Shown here one piece after another: positions 52,849-61,723 of a stretch of 64,000 bases of DNA. Below the pieces are notes generated by a model. That model made no database searches. It was not told the origin of the DNA and worked only from the letters and a program-made list of their open reading frames with translations. Position 1 is the stretch's first letter, and every line of letters starts with the position of its first letter. The position numbers and the translations under genes are program-made. The DNA comes from DASSLY01 sp035689185. GTDB taxonomy: Bacteria; Actinomycetota; Actinomycetes; Actinomycetales; Dermatophilaceae. The stretch covers positions 79,045 through 143,044 of the forward strand of contig DASSLY010000096.1 of assembly GCA_035689185.1 (NCBI GenBank). Reading direction: 5' to 3'.

Positions 52849-53880
52849 CTACGGGTTGGCCCAGGCAAGCAGCCGCTCGGCGTCCCAGGTGTTGACCACC
52901 CGTTCCGGCGGGACCTCGGCGGCAACTGCCCGCGCGCAGCCGTACTGCAGGAAGTCCAGCTGGCCGGGCGCGTGCGAGTCGCTGTCGACCGAGAACAGGC
53001 AGCCGGCGTCGAGCGCGACCGCGATGAGCTCGTCGGGCGGGTCCTGCCGCTCCGGGCGGGAGTTGATCTCCACCGCCGTGCCGTTCGCCGCACACGCCGC
53101 GAACACCGCCGCCGCGTCGAACGCCGACCGCCGCCGCACGCCGCGCTGCCCGGTCACCAGCTGCCCGGTGCAGTGCCCGAGCACGTTGACGTGCGGGTTG
53201 GACACGGCCGCGACCATCCGCCGGGTCATGGCCGGCGCGGACATCGCCAGCTTCGAGTGCACCGAGGCGACCCGGACGTCCAGCCGGTCGAGCATCTGCG
53301 GGGTCTGGTCCAGCGACCCGTCGTCGAGGATGTCAACCTCGATGCCCTTGAGCAGCCGGAACGCGGGGCCCACAGCGCCGTTGACCGTGTCGATGACGCC
53401 GAGCTGCTGCTTGAGGCGGTCCACGGACAGGCCGTTGGCCACCGTGAGCCGCGGTGAGTGGTCTGTGAGCGCGAGGTACTCGTGCCCCAGCTCCATCGCG
53501 GTGACCACCATCTCCTGGATCGGCGACCCGCCGTCGGACCAGTCGGAGTGGCAGTGCAGGTCGCCCTTGAGCAGCGAGCGCAACGACTCCCCGCCGGTGG
53601 CCAGTGGGCCGGCCGCCTGCTCCTCCAGCTGCCGCAGGTATGCCGGGTGCTCACCATCGAGCGCCTGGCGGATGACCGCCTCGGTCGCCGACCCGATGCC
53701 GGGGAGCGCCTTGAGGGTGCCGGCGCGGGCCCGTTCGCGCAGCTCCTCGGTGCCGATCCGCACCACGGTGTCCGCGGCGTTGCGGAACGCCTTCACCCGG
53801 TAGGTCCCGGCGCGGGTCCGCTCCAGCAGGAACGCGATCCGCCGCAGCGCGTCCAGCGGCTCCAACGTCGAGTCGGCCAT
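52849..53880 (-). CDS. PHP-domain protein with N-terminal helix-hairpin-helix (PolX-tail-like)
   Basis: A 343-residue protein from ATG 53880. Residues 1-95 resemble the helical/HhH part of family X polymerases (ALRRIAFLLERTRAGTYRVK, LKALPGIGSATEAVIRQAL). From about 105 is a PHP phosphoesterase: KGDLHCHSDWSDG, LALTDHSPRL, KGIEVDILDDG, ASVHSK, GHCTG and VDSDSHAPGQ carry the metal ligands. The polymerase catalytic domain is missing, so it is a PHP hydrolase rather than a polymerase; a 3'-5' exonuclease or histidinol-phosphatase-like role is possible. Confidence 0.9.
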   Translation of the reverse strand: MADSTLEPLDALRRIAFLLERTRAGTYRVKAFRNAADTVVRIGTEELRERARAGTLKALPGIGSATEAVIRQALDGEHPAYLRQLEEQAAGPLATGGESLRSLLKGDLHCHSDWSDGGSPIQEMVVTAMELGHEYLALTDHSPRLTVANGLSVDRLKQQLGVIDTVNGAVGPAFRLLKGIEVDILDDGSLDQTPQMLDRLDVRVASVHSKLAMSAPAMTRRMVAAVSNPHVNVLGHCTGQLVTGQRGVRRRSAFDAAAVFAACAANGTAVEINSRPERQDPPDELIAVALDAGCLFSVDSDSHAPGQLDFLQYGCARAVAAEVPPERVVNTWDAERLLAWANP

Positions 53881-53954
53881 GCCCGCACCGTACGTCCTGC
53901 CGCGGACAGCATCCCCTGGGCAGCCACCGCCGTGCCGGCCTGACCGGGTCTGGC

Positions 53955-54242
53955 GCGTCGTTTCCGCCGGATTGTGCGAAGACGGGCCCTGGGAGTGGGC
54001 CGGGGCGCGTCGTTTCCGCCGGATTGTGCGAAGACGTACCGCCTGACCGGGTCTGGCGCGTCGTTTCCGCCGGATTGTGCGAAGACGGGCCCTGGGAGTG
54101 GGCCGCGGTGCGTCGTTTCCGCCGGATTGTGCGAAGACGGGCCCTGGGAGTGGGCCGCGGTGCGTCGTTTCCGCCGGATTGTGCGAAGACGCGCCGGCCG
54201 ACCCGGCCCCGGGGCGTCGTTTCCGCCGGATTGTGCGAAGAC
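53955..54242. repeat. Six 29-bp direct repeats with 22-23 bp spacers
   Basis: The 29-base unit starts GCGTCGTTTCCGCCGG and ends TTGTGCGAAGAC; copies begin at 53955, 54007, 54058, 54110, 54162 and 54214 and are essentially identical. Spacers are not unique: GGGCCCTGGGAGTGGGCC recurs three times and another (GCCTGACCGGGTCTGG) occurs twice, each a small hairpin. Unit ends are roughly inverted (GTCGTT / GAAGAC). No cas genes nearby. It looks like a REP/BIME-like intergenic repeat that has expanded just upstream of the PHP gene. Confidence 0.85.
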
Positions 54243-54613
54243 AGGCCGGCAGACGGTGTCGAGGCACCCCGAATGTCCAGACACCGACCCCGGCGGCGCA
54301 GGGCACTGGTGGCCACCCGTACGAGGACGGTGCCGCCGCCCAGGGTGCGGCGGCCCGCGACCCAGCTCAGCGGCATACCGGTTGTCGACGCCGACGGAAA
54401 GGGGTGGGGCAGCTGAGCCACATACCCACCAGGGCGGGCACGGCGCAGCCGGAGGGGACGCCACCGGAGTCGCGCTACTCGCCAGGACCGGCCGCATGAG
54501 GGCCGGCAAACGCCGCGACCGCGACGTCCGTGCCGAGGAACCAGGGCAAGGCCGGAGGTCCGGCATGCCTGCTCATTCGCCCGTCGGTGACCGGCGCTGT
54601 GGTGCGCGGCAGC
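54243..54613. other. 371-bp stretch, no gene recognised
   Basis: Short frames only, none with motifs or a good start. It follows the repeat block. Confidence 0.4.
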
Positions 54614-55066
54614 TCAGGCGATGACCACGGACCTGGCGAGCTGTGCGACGTCCAGGGCCGGCACCGGGGCCGGTGGGAGGGACCGCCAGGCGTCCACCGC
54701 TGAGCTCACGATGTGCACCGCCTCGCCCGGGTAGTCCTCCGGCTGGACGAGCCGTTCGGGCAGCAGGTCCGTCTTTCCCTGCTCGTTGGCGACCTCGGGA
54801 AGCACGTCTGCGAGAACGCGGTTGGTCTTCCGAGCCCTCGTGGCGGCCTCGTAGACGAGGTCATGGGCGTGCTCCCGACCCAGGTGGTCCGCCAGTTGGA
54901 TCATCTGTGCCTCGGCCATGATGAGCCCGCCGTCGAGGTCGAGGTTGGCGCGCATCCGCTGGGGATCCACCCGCATCCCCTCGGCAATGACGAGCGCCTC
55001 ATCCAGGGCGGAGCCGGTCAGGGCGCCCAGCTGGGGCAGCACCAGACCCGCCTGTTCACGCGGGAG
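54614..55066 (-). pseudogene. C-terminal fragment of a fumarase/aspartase-superfamily lyase (PcaB/PurB-like)
   Basis: About 150 residues: ALTGSALDEALVIAEGMRVD, MRANLDLDGGLIMAEAQMIQ, REHAHDLVYEAATRARKTNR and LVQPEDYPGEAVHIV match the C-terminal domain (ADSL_C) of 3-carboxymuconate cycloisomerase or adenylosuccinate lyase. The catalytic central helices are absent; sequence identity to the family stops at about 55066, where a LacI fragment on the other strand begins. Confidence 0.78.
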
Positions 55067-55381
55067 AGCCCCCCAGCCGCCCTGTTTGCGACGAGCAGTG
55101 AGATCGTCCTCGGCGTCCTCTGTCGGGCCCGCCAGGTCGGGCTCCGGGTGCCGGACGACCTGTCGATCGTGGCGTTCGGTGATCCCGACTGGTACGAGGT
55201 GCTGGAGGCTCCGATCACCTGTTACCGCCAACCGCTCGAGAGCGTCGGCCTGGTCGCGGTCCAGCTCATGGTGGCGCGCATCAATGGCCAAGCCGGTCCC
55301 CGCCCCACGCAGATCACGATCAACGGGCATGTCATCGAGCGGCAGAGCGCGAAAGCGCCGGCGACCGTCGCGTCACGCTGA
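55067..55381 (+). pseudogene. C-terminal fragment of a LacI/GalR-family regulator
   Basis: About 105 residues without a start: PPAALFATSSEIVLGVLCRA, GLRVPDDLSIVAFGDPDWYE, PITCYRQPLESVGLVAVQLM and a terminal ITINGHVIERQS. This is the last third of the sugar-binding domain; the HTH and most of the sensor are missing. Confidence 0.8.
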
Positions 55382-55467
55382 ACGTTGCGACCGGCCGCCC
55401 GGCTGGCCTGGCGTTGGCGAGGTGGGTCGGGACAGTCGACACGCGGTTGTCGCAAACGTAGGGGGCG

Positions 55468-56136
55468 TCAACAGCTGCCGGGGCCAGTCGACCTCGGCGC
55501 CCACCGGCGGCGCATCACCAGCCAGGTCCCGAACGCGCCGAGGACCGCGCCGCCGGCGCCGGCCGTGGCCGGCCAGCCCGCCGGCGGCGCGGCAGCGGAC
55601 AGCCCGACCGGACCTTCCGCACCTCGTGCCGCGGGCGGTGACGGGGTCGGCGTCGACGCGCTCGCGGCCGCCGGGCTCGCGGCCGCCGGGCTCGCGGCGG
55701 CATGGTCGAGCAGGCCATGACGGCGGAACAGCTCGGTCAGCTGAGAGCCATGCGTCAGCCGCCGCCACACCAAGGGCTCGTCGGGCACCGGTCCAGCGCC
55801 ATTGGCCACCCGCTTGGGGGAGTCCTGCGTCGCCGCGAACACCGACGTACCGTCCAGGCGCACTCGGTCGACCCGCCACACCGTCACGTCGTGGATCAGC
55901 CAGGTGACGGTGACCGCCGTCCCCTGGTCCGACAGCGGTGGCTCCGGCACCGCGGGCCCGGATGCGAGCACGTCCTGCAACACCTGGTAGTCCAGGTCGG
56001 AGGCGTAGAGCGCGGCCGCGTGCCCGGTCGTCGGCGACGCCATGAGCACGCTGGTCGGCCCACCGGCCAGGGCCTGGACGGGCGAGCCCAGCACGACGGA
56101 ACACGCGAGAAGCAGGACGGCGAGCATGCGGCGCAT
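55468..56136 (-). CDS. Exported membrane-anchored protein
   Basis: A 222-residue protein from ATG 56136. Signal peptide MRRMLAVLLLACSVVLGSPV with an AxA-like cleavage (VQALAG). The middle domain includes VTVTWLIHDVTVWRVDRVRL; then an Ala/Pro/Ser-rich linker and one C-terminal membrane helix (AGAGGAVLGAFGTWLVMRRR). Function unknown. It follows the anti-sigma-like gene by 38 bases and is probably in the same transcript. Confidence 0.8.
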   Translation of the reverse strand: MRRMLAVLLLACSVVLGSPVQALAGGPTSVLMASPTTGHAAALYASDLDYQVLQDVLASGPAVPEPPLSDQGTAVTVTWLIHDVTVWRVDRVRLDGTSVFAATQDSPKRVANGAGPVPDEPLVWRRLTHGSQLTELFRRHGLLDHAAASPAAASPAAASASTPTPSPPAARGAEGPVGLSAAAPPAGWPATAGAGGAVLGAFGTWLVMRRRWAPRSTGPGSC

Positions 56137-56174
56137 GCCCGGGGTACACCGCCGCGCGGCATCAAGTTCCCGCG

Positions 56175-56894
56175 TCAGGACGAGGCGACGGCGACGGCCT
56201 CCTCCCGGGTCCCGATGCCCTCCAGCCGCAGGGTCAGCCCACCCGCCTGCCACACCAGGGTCGCCCTCGCCGGCCGGGCCGGCAGCACGTGCTCAGCGCC
56301 GCTGCGGTCGATGACCTGGACCAGGTGCGGCCGGGCGAACCACAGCCCGGTATCGCCGCGGACGGCGACGTACTCCGCCGCGTCGAACACCGACTTCACG
56401 AACAGCGGTGAAAGCGACCCGGCGAACTGGTCCAGCCGCACCCGCCCGCCGGGGCGCTCCCAGGTCATCGACACCACCCGCCGGTCGGGCGACACCTCGA
56501 CCCCGGCCGGCGGGCCGAGCGCCGTGGGGACGGACGGGGTGAAGCCGACTCGCCGGGCCGCTTCCGTCAGCGACGTGCCACGCGCCGCCGGCGGCGCAGG
56601 AGCCGTGGAAGGGGCCGGACCCGGCGCCGACCGCACCTCGATACCGAACCACGACGCGACCTCCGCGCGGACCGGCGGCACCAGGGCCACCAGCGCGAGC
56701 AGCAGCAGCGGTACCGCGACCGCGACCCGCCACCGGCGCGGGATCCCTCGCCGGTCCGGCCGCGACGCCACCGGGCGCCCGTCCGGCCGCGCCGCCACCA
56801 CGCGGCTCATGACGTCGTCGACGAACCCCGCCGGTGCCCCGGGAACGGCCTGGCCCAGCGCCCGCAGCTCGCCGGGAAGCGCGTCGTCGCTCAT
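56175..56894 (-). CDS. Anti-sigma-like membrane protein
   Basis: A 239-residue protein from ATG 56894 (ATGA overlap with the sigma gene). N-terminal 50 residues cytoplasmic and helical, one membrane segment at about 56-73 (VAVAVPLLLLALVALVPPV), then an extracytoplasmic domain with TSLTEAARRVGFTPSVPTAL and LFVKSVFDAAEYVAVRGDTG, the DUF4367-like layout found after ECF sigma factors. No zinc motif (HxxxCxxC). Regulates the partner sigma by sequestration, by inference. Confidence 0.8.
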   Translation of the reverse strand: MSDDALPGELRALGQAVPGAPAGFVDDVMSRVVAARPDGRPVASRPDRRGIPRRWRVAVAVPLLLLALVALVPPVRAEVASWFGIEVRSAPGPAPSTAPAPPAARGTSLTEAARRVGFTPSVPTALGPPAGVEVSPDRRVVSMTWERPGGRVRLDQFAGSLSPLFVKSVFDAAEYVAVRGDTGLWFARPHLVQVIDRSGAEHVLPARPARATLVWQAGGLTLRLEGIGTREEAVAVASS

Positions 56895-57439
56895 CGGTCC
56901 AGCCCCTCCGCCGCCCGCAACCGGACGAGCCCTCGGTGCAGCCGAGATTTGACCGTTCCCCGCCGAAGGCCGAGCGCCACGGCCGTCTCCGCCTCGTCCA
57001 GCTCCAGCAGGTACCTGCAGCACACGACCAGCCGCTGCTCTTCCGGCAGCGCCTCGACCGCCGCCCACAGCCTGGTATGCAGCGCGCCCGCCTCGGCGGC
57101 CGCCGCCGGGTCCGGCGACGCGGCGGCCAGCACCGCGGTCCGGTCCCGGCCGGCGGCGACCTCCCGCGCCCTTCGCCGGGCAGCGCTTCGGCGCAGGTTG
57201 CTCGTCTCGCGCTGCACGATCCGCAGCAGCCACGGCCGGAACGGCATGCCGGGGCGAAACCCGCTCAGCGCTGAGTACGCCTTGACGAACGCGTCCTGGG
57301 CCACGTCCTCCGCCTCCGCCCCGGCGCCGAGCAGCCGGGCCCAACGGACGGCGACGTCGGCGTGCAGCCGCACGAGGGCGGCATACGACTGCGTGTCGCC
57401 GTCCCGCGCGCGACTGAGCAGCTGCGCCTCGTCGCTGAT
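56891..57439 (-). CDS. ECF sigma factor
   Basis: Region 2: ARLLGAGAEAEDVAQDAFVK and GFRPGMPFRPWLLRIVQRET; region 4: ALPEEQRLVVCCRYLLELDE and ALGLRRGTVKSRLHRGLVRL. The expected N-terminus (SDEAQLLSRARDGDTQSYAA) is present in frame, but its first codon would be ATC at 57439, four bases after a perfect AGGAGG; the first standard start is GTG 57373, which removes 22 conserved residues. I therefore give the longer form of about 182 residues. Confidence 0.85.
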   Translation of the reverse strand: MSDEAQLLSRARDGDTQSYAALVRLHADVAVRWARLLGAGAEAEDVAQDAFVKAYSALSGFRPGMPFRPWLLRIVQRETSNLRRSAARRRAREVAAGRDRTAVLAAASPDPAAAAEAGALHTRLWAAVEALPEEQRLVVCCRYLLELDEAETAVALGLRRGTVKSRLHRGLVRLRAAEGLDR

Positions 57440-57585
57440 GGGACCTCCTCAGGACCAGCTGCCCCGCATACACCGCCCGGCGCGCTCCGGTTCCCCAGAG
57501 CTGTCGGAACCTGTGCCATGACCCGGCGAGGTTCCGACAACGCGGGGGTGTGTCCGAATGGTGACCCAGAAGTATTAGCCAGCGT

Positions 57586-57591
57586 TAGGAT
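57586..57591 (+). promoter_or_regulatory. Putative -10 box for the sulfate-reduction operon
   Basis: TAGGAT followed by a short AT-rich run; transcription would begin about 57598, leaving a very short leader with no Shine-Dalgarno before ATG 57609. Suggests near-leaderless translation. Confidence 0.3.
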
Positions 57592-57608
57592 ATGCCAAAC
57601 TTTGTGTT

Positions 57609-59315
57609 ATGACCGCCACCGCCGACCGACACGCCCGCCCGGTGCGCCCCGCACGCCCCGCCCGCGTGGGCGGCCAGGGCCAGTGGGCGCTGGGCGAAAC
57701 CGAGCCGCTGAACGCCAACGAGCGGTTCAAGCGCGAGGACGACGCCCTCAACGTGCGCGCCCGGATCCTGCAGGTCTACAGCAAGCAGGGCTTCGACTCC
57801 ATTCCCGGGGACGACTTGCACGGCCGGTTCCGCTGGTGGGGGCTCTACACCCAGCGCAAGCCGGGCATCGACGGCGGCAAGACCGCCCAGCTGGAGCCGC
57901 ACGAGCTGGAGGACCGCTACTTCATGCTGCGGGTCCGGGTCGACGGTGGGGCGCTCACGACGACCCAGCTGCGCGCGATCGGGCAGGTGTCCCGCGACTT
58001 CGCCCGCGGCACCGCCGACATCACCGACCGGCAGAACATCCAGCTGCACTGGGTCCGGGTCGAGGACATGCCGGAGATCTGGAGCCAGCTGGAGGGGGTC
58101 GGCCTGCTCACCACCGAGGCGTGCGGCGACTGCCCCCGGGTCATCCTCGGCAGCCCGGTCGCGGGCATCTCCAAGGACGAGCTGCTCGATCCCACCTGGG
58201 CGATCGAGGAGATCCAGCGGCGCTACATCGGCGACCCCCGGTTCGCCAACCTGCCGCGCAAGTTCAAGAGCGCCATCACCGGGATGCTCACCAACGACGT
58301 GGTGCACGAGATCAACGACGTCTCCTTCGTCGGGGTCGAGCACCCCGAGCTGGGCAAGGGCTTCGACCTGTGGGTCGGCGGCGGGCTGTCGACCAACCCG
58401 CGGCTGGCCGAGCGGGTGGGGGCCTTCGTCCGGGAGGAGGAGGTCCCCGACGTCTGGGCGGCCGTGACCGGGGTCTTCCGCGACTACGGCTACCGCAGGG
58501 TCCGCAACCACGCCCGGATGAAGTACCTGCTCGCCGACTGGGGCGTGCCGAAGTTCCGCGAGGTGCTGGAGACGGAGTACCTGCACCGGCGTCTCCCCGA
58601 CGGTCCGGCCCCGGCGCCGACGTCCGAGCGCGGGGACCACGTGGGGGTGCACGAGCAGAAGGACGGGCGCTTCTACATCGGAGCCGCTCCGGTGGTGGGG
58701 CGGGTCTCCGGCCCCACGCTGCTGGGCCTGGCCGACCTCGCCGAACGCCACGGCTCGCGGCGGGTCCGGCTCACCCCGCACCAGAAGCTGCTCGTCCTCG
58801 ACGTCGACCAGGACAAGGTCGAGGCGGTGGTCGAGGGGCTCGGGGAACTCGGCCTGGACGCGCGCCCGTCGCTGTTCCGCCGCCACACGATGGCCTGCAC
58901 CGGCATCGAGTACTGCAAGCTGGCGATCGTCGAGACCAAGGACATGGCCACGGCCACGATCACCGACCTGGAGCGCCGGCTCGCCGACGTCGTCGACCAG
59001 GTCGACGTCCCGATCTCGATCCACGTCAACGGTTGCCCGAACTCGTGCGCGCGCATCCAGGTCGCCGACATCGGCCTCAAGGGCCAGATCGTCACCGACG
59101 ACGACGGTGAGCAGGTGGAGGGCTTCCAGGTGCACCTGGGCGGCACCCTGGGCCTGGACGCCGGCTTCGGCCGCAAGGTCCGCGGGCTGAAGACGACCAG
59201 CACGGGCGCGCCGGACTACATCGAGCGGGTGGTCCGCAACTTCGTCGCGGACCGCACCCCGGGCGAGCGGTTCGCCGTCTGGGCCCTGCGCGCGGACGAG
59301 GAGCTGCTGGTATGA
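57609..59315 (+). CDS. sir: Assimilatory ferredoxin-sulfite (nitrite/sulfite) reductase
   Basis: A 568-residue protein from ATG 57609. Two ferredoxin-like half domains (LRVRVDGGALTTTQLRAIGQ, TADITDRQNIQLHWVRVEDM) and the siroheme/4Fe-4S cysteines TACTGIEYC (about 430) and NGCPNSCAR (about 472), close to actinobacterial SirA length. A CGDC near 170 and the neighbouring cysH and chelatase genes favour sulfite over nitrite. It reduces sulfite to sulfide with six electrons. Confidence 0.94.
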   Translation: MTATADRHARPVRPARPARVGGQGQWALGETEPLNANERFKREDDALNVRARILQVYSKQGFDSIPGDDLHGRFRWWGLYTQRKPGIDGGKTAQLEPHELEDRYFMLRVRVDGGALTTTQLRAIGQVSRDFARGTADITDRQNIQLHWVRVEDMPEIWSQLEGVGLLTTEACGDCPRVILGSPVAGISKDELLDPTWAIEEIQRRYIGDPRFANLPRKFKSAITGMLTNDVVHEINDVSFVGVEHPELGKGFDLWVGGGLSTNPRLAERVGAFVREEEVPDVWAAVTGVFRDYGYRRVRNHARMKYLLADWGVPKFREVLETEYLHRRLPDGPAPAPTSERGDHVGVHEQKDGRFYIGAAPVVGRVSGPTLLGLADLAERHGSRRVRLTPHQKLLVLDVDQDKVEAVVEGLGELGLDARPSLFRRHTMACTGIEYCKLAIVETKDMATATITDLERRLADVVDQVDVPISIHVNGCPNSCARIQVADIGLKGQIVTDDDGEQVEGFQVHLGGTLGLDAGFGRKVRGLKTTSTGAPDYIERVVRNFVADRTPGERFAVWALRADEELLV

Positions 59316-60076
59316 CGGTCGTCGACACCCGACCGGTGCCTGCCATCCGAGACATCCGCACCCCCCGGGTGATCGAGGTCCGCTACCTGAGCCAGGCCGA
59401 GCGCGGCGAGGTCCTCGCCGAGGTGAACGCGGCGCTGGAGGGCGCGTCCGCGCAGGAGATCGCCCGGTGGGCGGCGCACCACTTCGGCGACAAGCTGGTC
59501 ATCGCCTCCTCCATGCAGGACACCGTGATCCCGCACCTGTTCGGCCAGGCCGCGCCGGGTGTGGACGTGGTGTTCCTGGACACCGGCTACCACTTCCCGG
59601 AGACCCTCGCCACCCGCGACGAGGTCCGCCGCCGCTTCCCGGTGACAGTCCTGAACATCACCCCGCGCCAGACCGTGGCGGAGCAGGACGCCGACTACGG
59701 GCCCCGGCTGCACGACAACGACCCGGACCTGTGCTGCTTCCTGCGCAAGGTCGAACCCCTCGCTGCGGCCATGGACGGACGGCACGCCTGGGTCACCGGC
59801 CTGCGCCGGTCGGAGTCGCCGGCCCGCGCGCTGACCCCGGTGGTCAGCTGGGACCCCAAGAACGACATGGTCAAGGTCTGCCCGTTGGTGGACTGGACCG
59901 ACGACGACGTGGAGGCCTACCAGGTCGAGCACGACCTGCCGCGCAACCCGCTGATCGCCGCGGGCTACCCGTCCATCGGGTGCGCACCCTGCACTCGCAA
60001 GGTCGCTCCCGGCGCGGACCCGCGGTCCGGGCGGTGGGCCGGCAAGGGCAAGGTCGAGTGCGGCATCCACATCTAG
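59312..60076 (+). CDS. cysH: APS-type (phospho)adenylyl-sulfate reductase
   Basis: A 254-residue protein from ATG 59312 overlapping the sir stop. LVIASSMQDTVIPHLFGQ and VFLDTGYHFPETLATRDEV bind the nucleotide. The four cysteines of an iron-sulfur APS reductase are present: DLCCFLRKVEPL (about 140) and GCAPCTRKVAPG (about 223), with catalytic KVECGIHI at the end. Makes sulfite for the reductase encoded upstream. Confidence 0.95.
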   Translation: MTVVDTRPVPAIRDIRTPRVIEVRYLSQAERGEVLAEVNAALEGASAQEIARWAAHHFGDKLVIASSMQDTVIPHLFGQAAPGVDVVFLDTGYHFPETLATRDEVRRRFPVTVLNITPRQTVAEQDADYGPRLHDNDPDLCCFLRKVEPLAAAMDGRHAWVTGLRRSESPARALTPVVSWDPKNDMVKVCPLVDWTDDDVEAYQVEHDLPRNPLIAAGYPSIGCAPCTRKVAPGADPRSGRWAGKGKVECGIHI

Positions 60077-60774
60077 CCACGCTGCTGGTGGCGCACGGCA
60101 GCCGGGACCCAAGAGCCGGGTATGCCGTGTCGCAACTGGTCGGCGCGCTCGCCGCCGACCCCGGGCTGGGTGAGGTCCGTGCCTGCTACCTGGACTTCGA
60201 CGACCCCACGCCCGACGCCGCGCTGCGGCAGCTCGCTGCCGAGGGGTTCCGCCGGATCAGGCTGGTGCCGCTGCTGTTCGCGCCCGGGTACCACGTGACC
60301 GTCGACATCCCGGCCGCCTTGGCGGTGGCGGGCGAGGAGCTGGAGGTGTCGGTGGCGCCTGCACTCCTGGAGTCCGGCCCGGGCGGCCGCCAGCTGCTGC
60401 TCGACGCGCTCGTCCAGCGGTTGGGCGAAGCGGCTGACCTCGACAGGACGGACGGAGTCGTGCTGGCCTCGGCCGGGTCGAGCGCGGCCGCAGCCCGGGC
60501 CGCGGTGGAGGGGCTGGCCGTCGCGCTCGGCGACCGCCTCGGCTGCCGCGCCGTCGCGGCATACGCCTCGGCGTCGGCGCCGACGGTGAGCGAAGCGCTG
60601 GTGTCGTTGCGCACGGGTGGGAGCCGGCACCCAGCAGTGGCAAGGCTGTTCGCCTCGCCCGGCCGGCTGCCGGACGTCGTGGCGGGAGCGGCGGACGGCG
60701 TGCCCGTCGCCGAGCCGCTCGGCGTGGCGACGGCGTTCGTGCGCCTGCTGCGGGACGTCGGCTCGGCGCCCTGA
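60058..60774 (+). CDS. Sirohydrochlorin chelatase-like (CbiX) protein
   Basis: A 238-residue protein. GTG 60058 lies inside the end of cysH and gives a complete N-terminus (LATLLVAHGSRDPRAG); the later GTG 60088 would remove it. Two CbiX halves: VAHGSRDP with the His-Gly-Ser metal site and PLLFAPGYHVTVDIPAALAV, then a second half with VLASAGSSAAAARAAVEG. It should insert iron into sirohydrochlorin to make siroheme for the sulfite reductase. Confidence 0.88.
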   Translation: MRHPHLATLLVAHGSRDPRAGYAVSQLVGALAADPGLGEVRACYLDFDDPTPDAALRQLAAEGFRRIRLVPLLFAPGYHVTVDIPAALAVAGEELEVSVAPALLESGPGGRQLLLDALVQRLGEAADLDRTDGVVLASAGSSAAAARAAVEGLAVALGDRLGCRAVAAYASASAPTVSEALVSLRTGGSRHPAVARLFASPGRLPDVVAGAADGVPVAEPLGVATAFVRLLRDVGSAP

Positions 60775-60781
60775 CCGGTCG

Positions 60782-61723
60782 TTACAGCCGGCTCTGGAAC
60801 TCGGCGTCGGTCAGCTCGCGCGAGGTCCTGGCCAGCTCCACCAGCGCTTGTCCCACCTGCTCGGTGCCGATGATGCCCGTGTACGCCACGTAGGCCCACG
60901 TTCCCGGCGTCGGCTCCCAGAGCACCGCCGCCGAGCCGAGCCTGGACGTGAGCATCGCGGGGTGGCCGTGGACGGCCCCGACCGCCCGGCGCCCCGGGTC
61001 GTCCAGCAGCAGGTCCTCCAGCTCCGCCGACCGCTGCATCCCGGTGAACACCAGGCCGTTCGCTCCCAGGTAGGGCACAAGGTTGGCCTGCAGCGGGAAA
61101 TACCGCACCTCGTGCGTCAACGCTGCCGGGTACCAGTTGGCGTACAGCAGGAAGAAGCCGGGCGGCGGGCCGATCAGCAGGATGTCCTGCTGGACCGTGA
61201 CCCGCTCCGCGATGGCGATCAGCTCCCACTCGGGCAGGTCGCCGTGGACGCGGGCCAGGTCGCCGCCGACTTCCCAGACCAGCTCACGGCGGTGACCGTC
61301 GGGGCTCAGCTCGAGCCCGGTCGGGCGGTAGCCGTACGCCGCGACCGGCCAGGTCACCACGGCGCTGTTCCGGCCGATGGAGCCGTCCCGGGCCCGCCGC
61401 AGGACCATCCCCTGCCGCCGGTGCGGGTCCTTCACGCACCGCTCGAGGACCACCGGGGTGCCGCGGGGCCGGGGGGTGCCGTCGAGTTCCACGCCGCCGA
61501 GCCCGGTGGGACACGGGATCGGCATCGGTGCCTCCGCTGTCGGCGGGGCGGCCGGGCGGGCCGGAGCCAGCGCCCGGGTCGGCGTCGATCCGGCGCCCCC
61601 GGTGAGCAGGTTCAACGCGACCACCAGGCCGACCGCGAGGCCCAGCACGCCGAGCAGCCGCGACCAGGACGGCCGGTCGGCCGGGGGTTCGTCCTCCGCC
61701 GGGGGCACCCAGTCCATGCTCAT
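60782..61723 (-). CDS. Membrane-anchored protein, paralogue 2
   Basis: A 313-residue protein from ATG 61723, sharing ATGA with the upstream stop. Short acidic cytoplasmic start, one membrane helix (LLGVLGLAVGLVVALNLLTG), then an extracytoplasmic domain with two cysteines (IPCPTGLGGVELDGTPRP, LERCVKDPHRRQG). Clearly homologous over its length to the next gene (same LLG-LGLAV helix, LARxRGDLPE, ELxYSPQ/EVRYFPL). Function unknown. Confidence 0.85.
   Translation of the reverse strand: MSMDWVPPAEDEPPADRPSWSRLLGVLGLAVGLVVALNLLTGGAGSTPTRALAPARPAAPPTAEAPMPIPCPTGLGGVELDGTPRPRGTPVVLERCVKDPHRRQGMVLRRARDGSIGRNSAVVTWPVAAYGYRPTGLELSPDGHRRELVWEVGGDLARVHGDLPEWELIAIAERVTVQQDILLIGPPPGFFLLYANWYPAALTHEVRYFPLQANLVPYLGANGLVFTGMQRSAELEDLLLDDPGRRAVGAVHGHPAMLTSRLGSAAVLWEPTPGTWAYVAYTGIIGTEQVGQALVELARTSRELTDAEFQSRL

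Noticed and set aside
53955..54242. CRISPR array
   Set aside because: Repeat length fits, but spacers are only 22-23 bp, several are identical to each other, they are self-complementary, and no cas gene is near.
57585..59135. 516-codon minus-strand frame
   Set aside because: Antisense shadow of the sulfite reductase gene, which carries all diagnostic cysteines.
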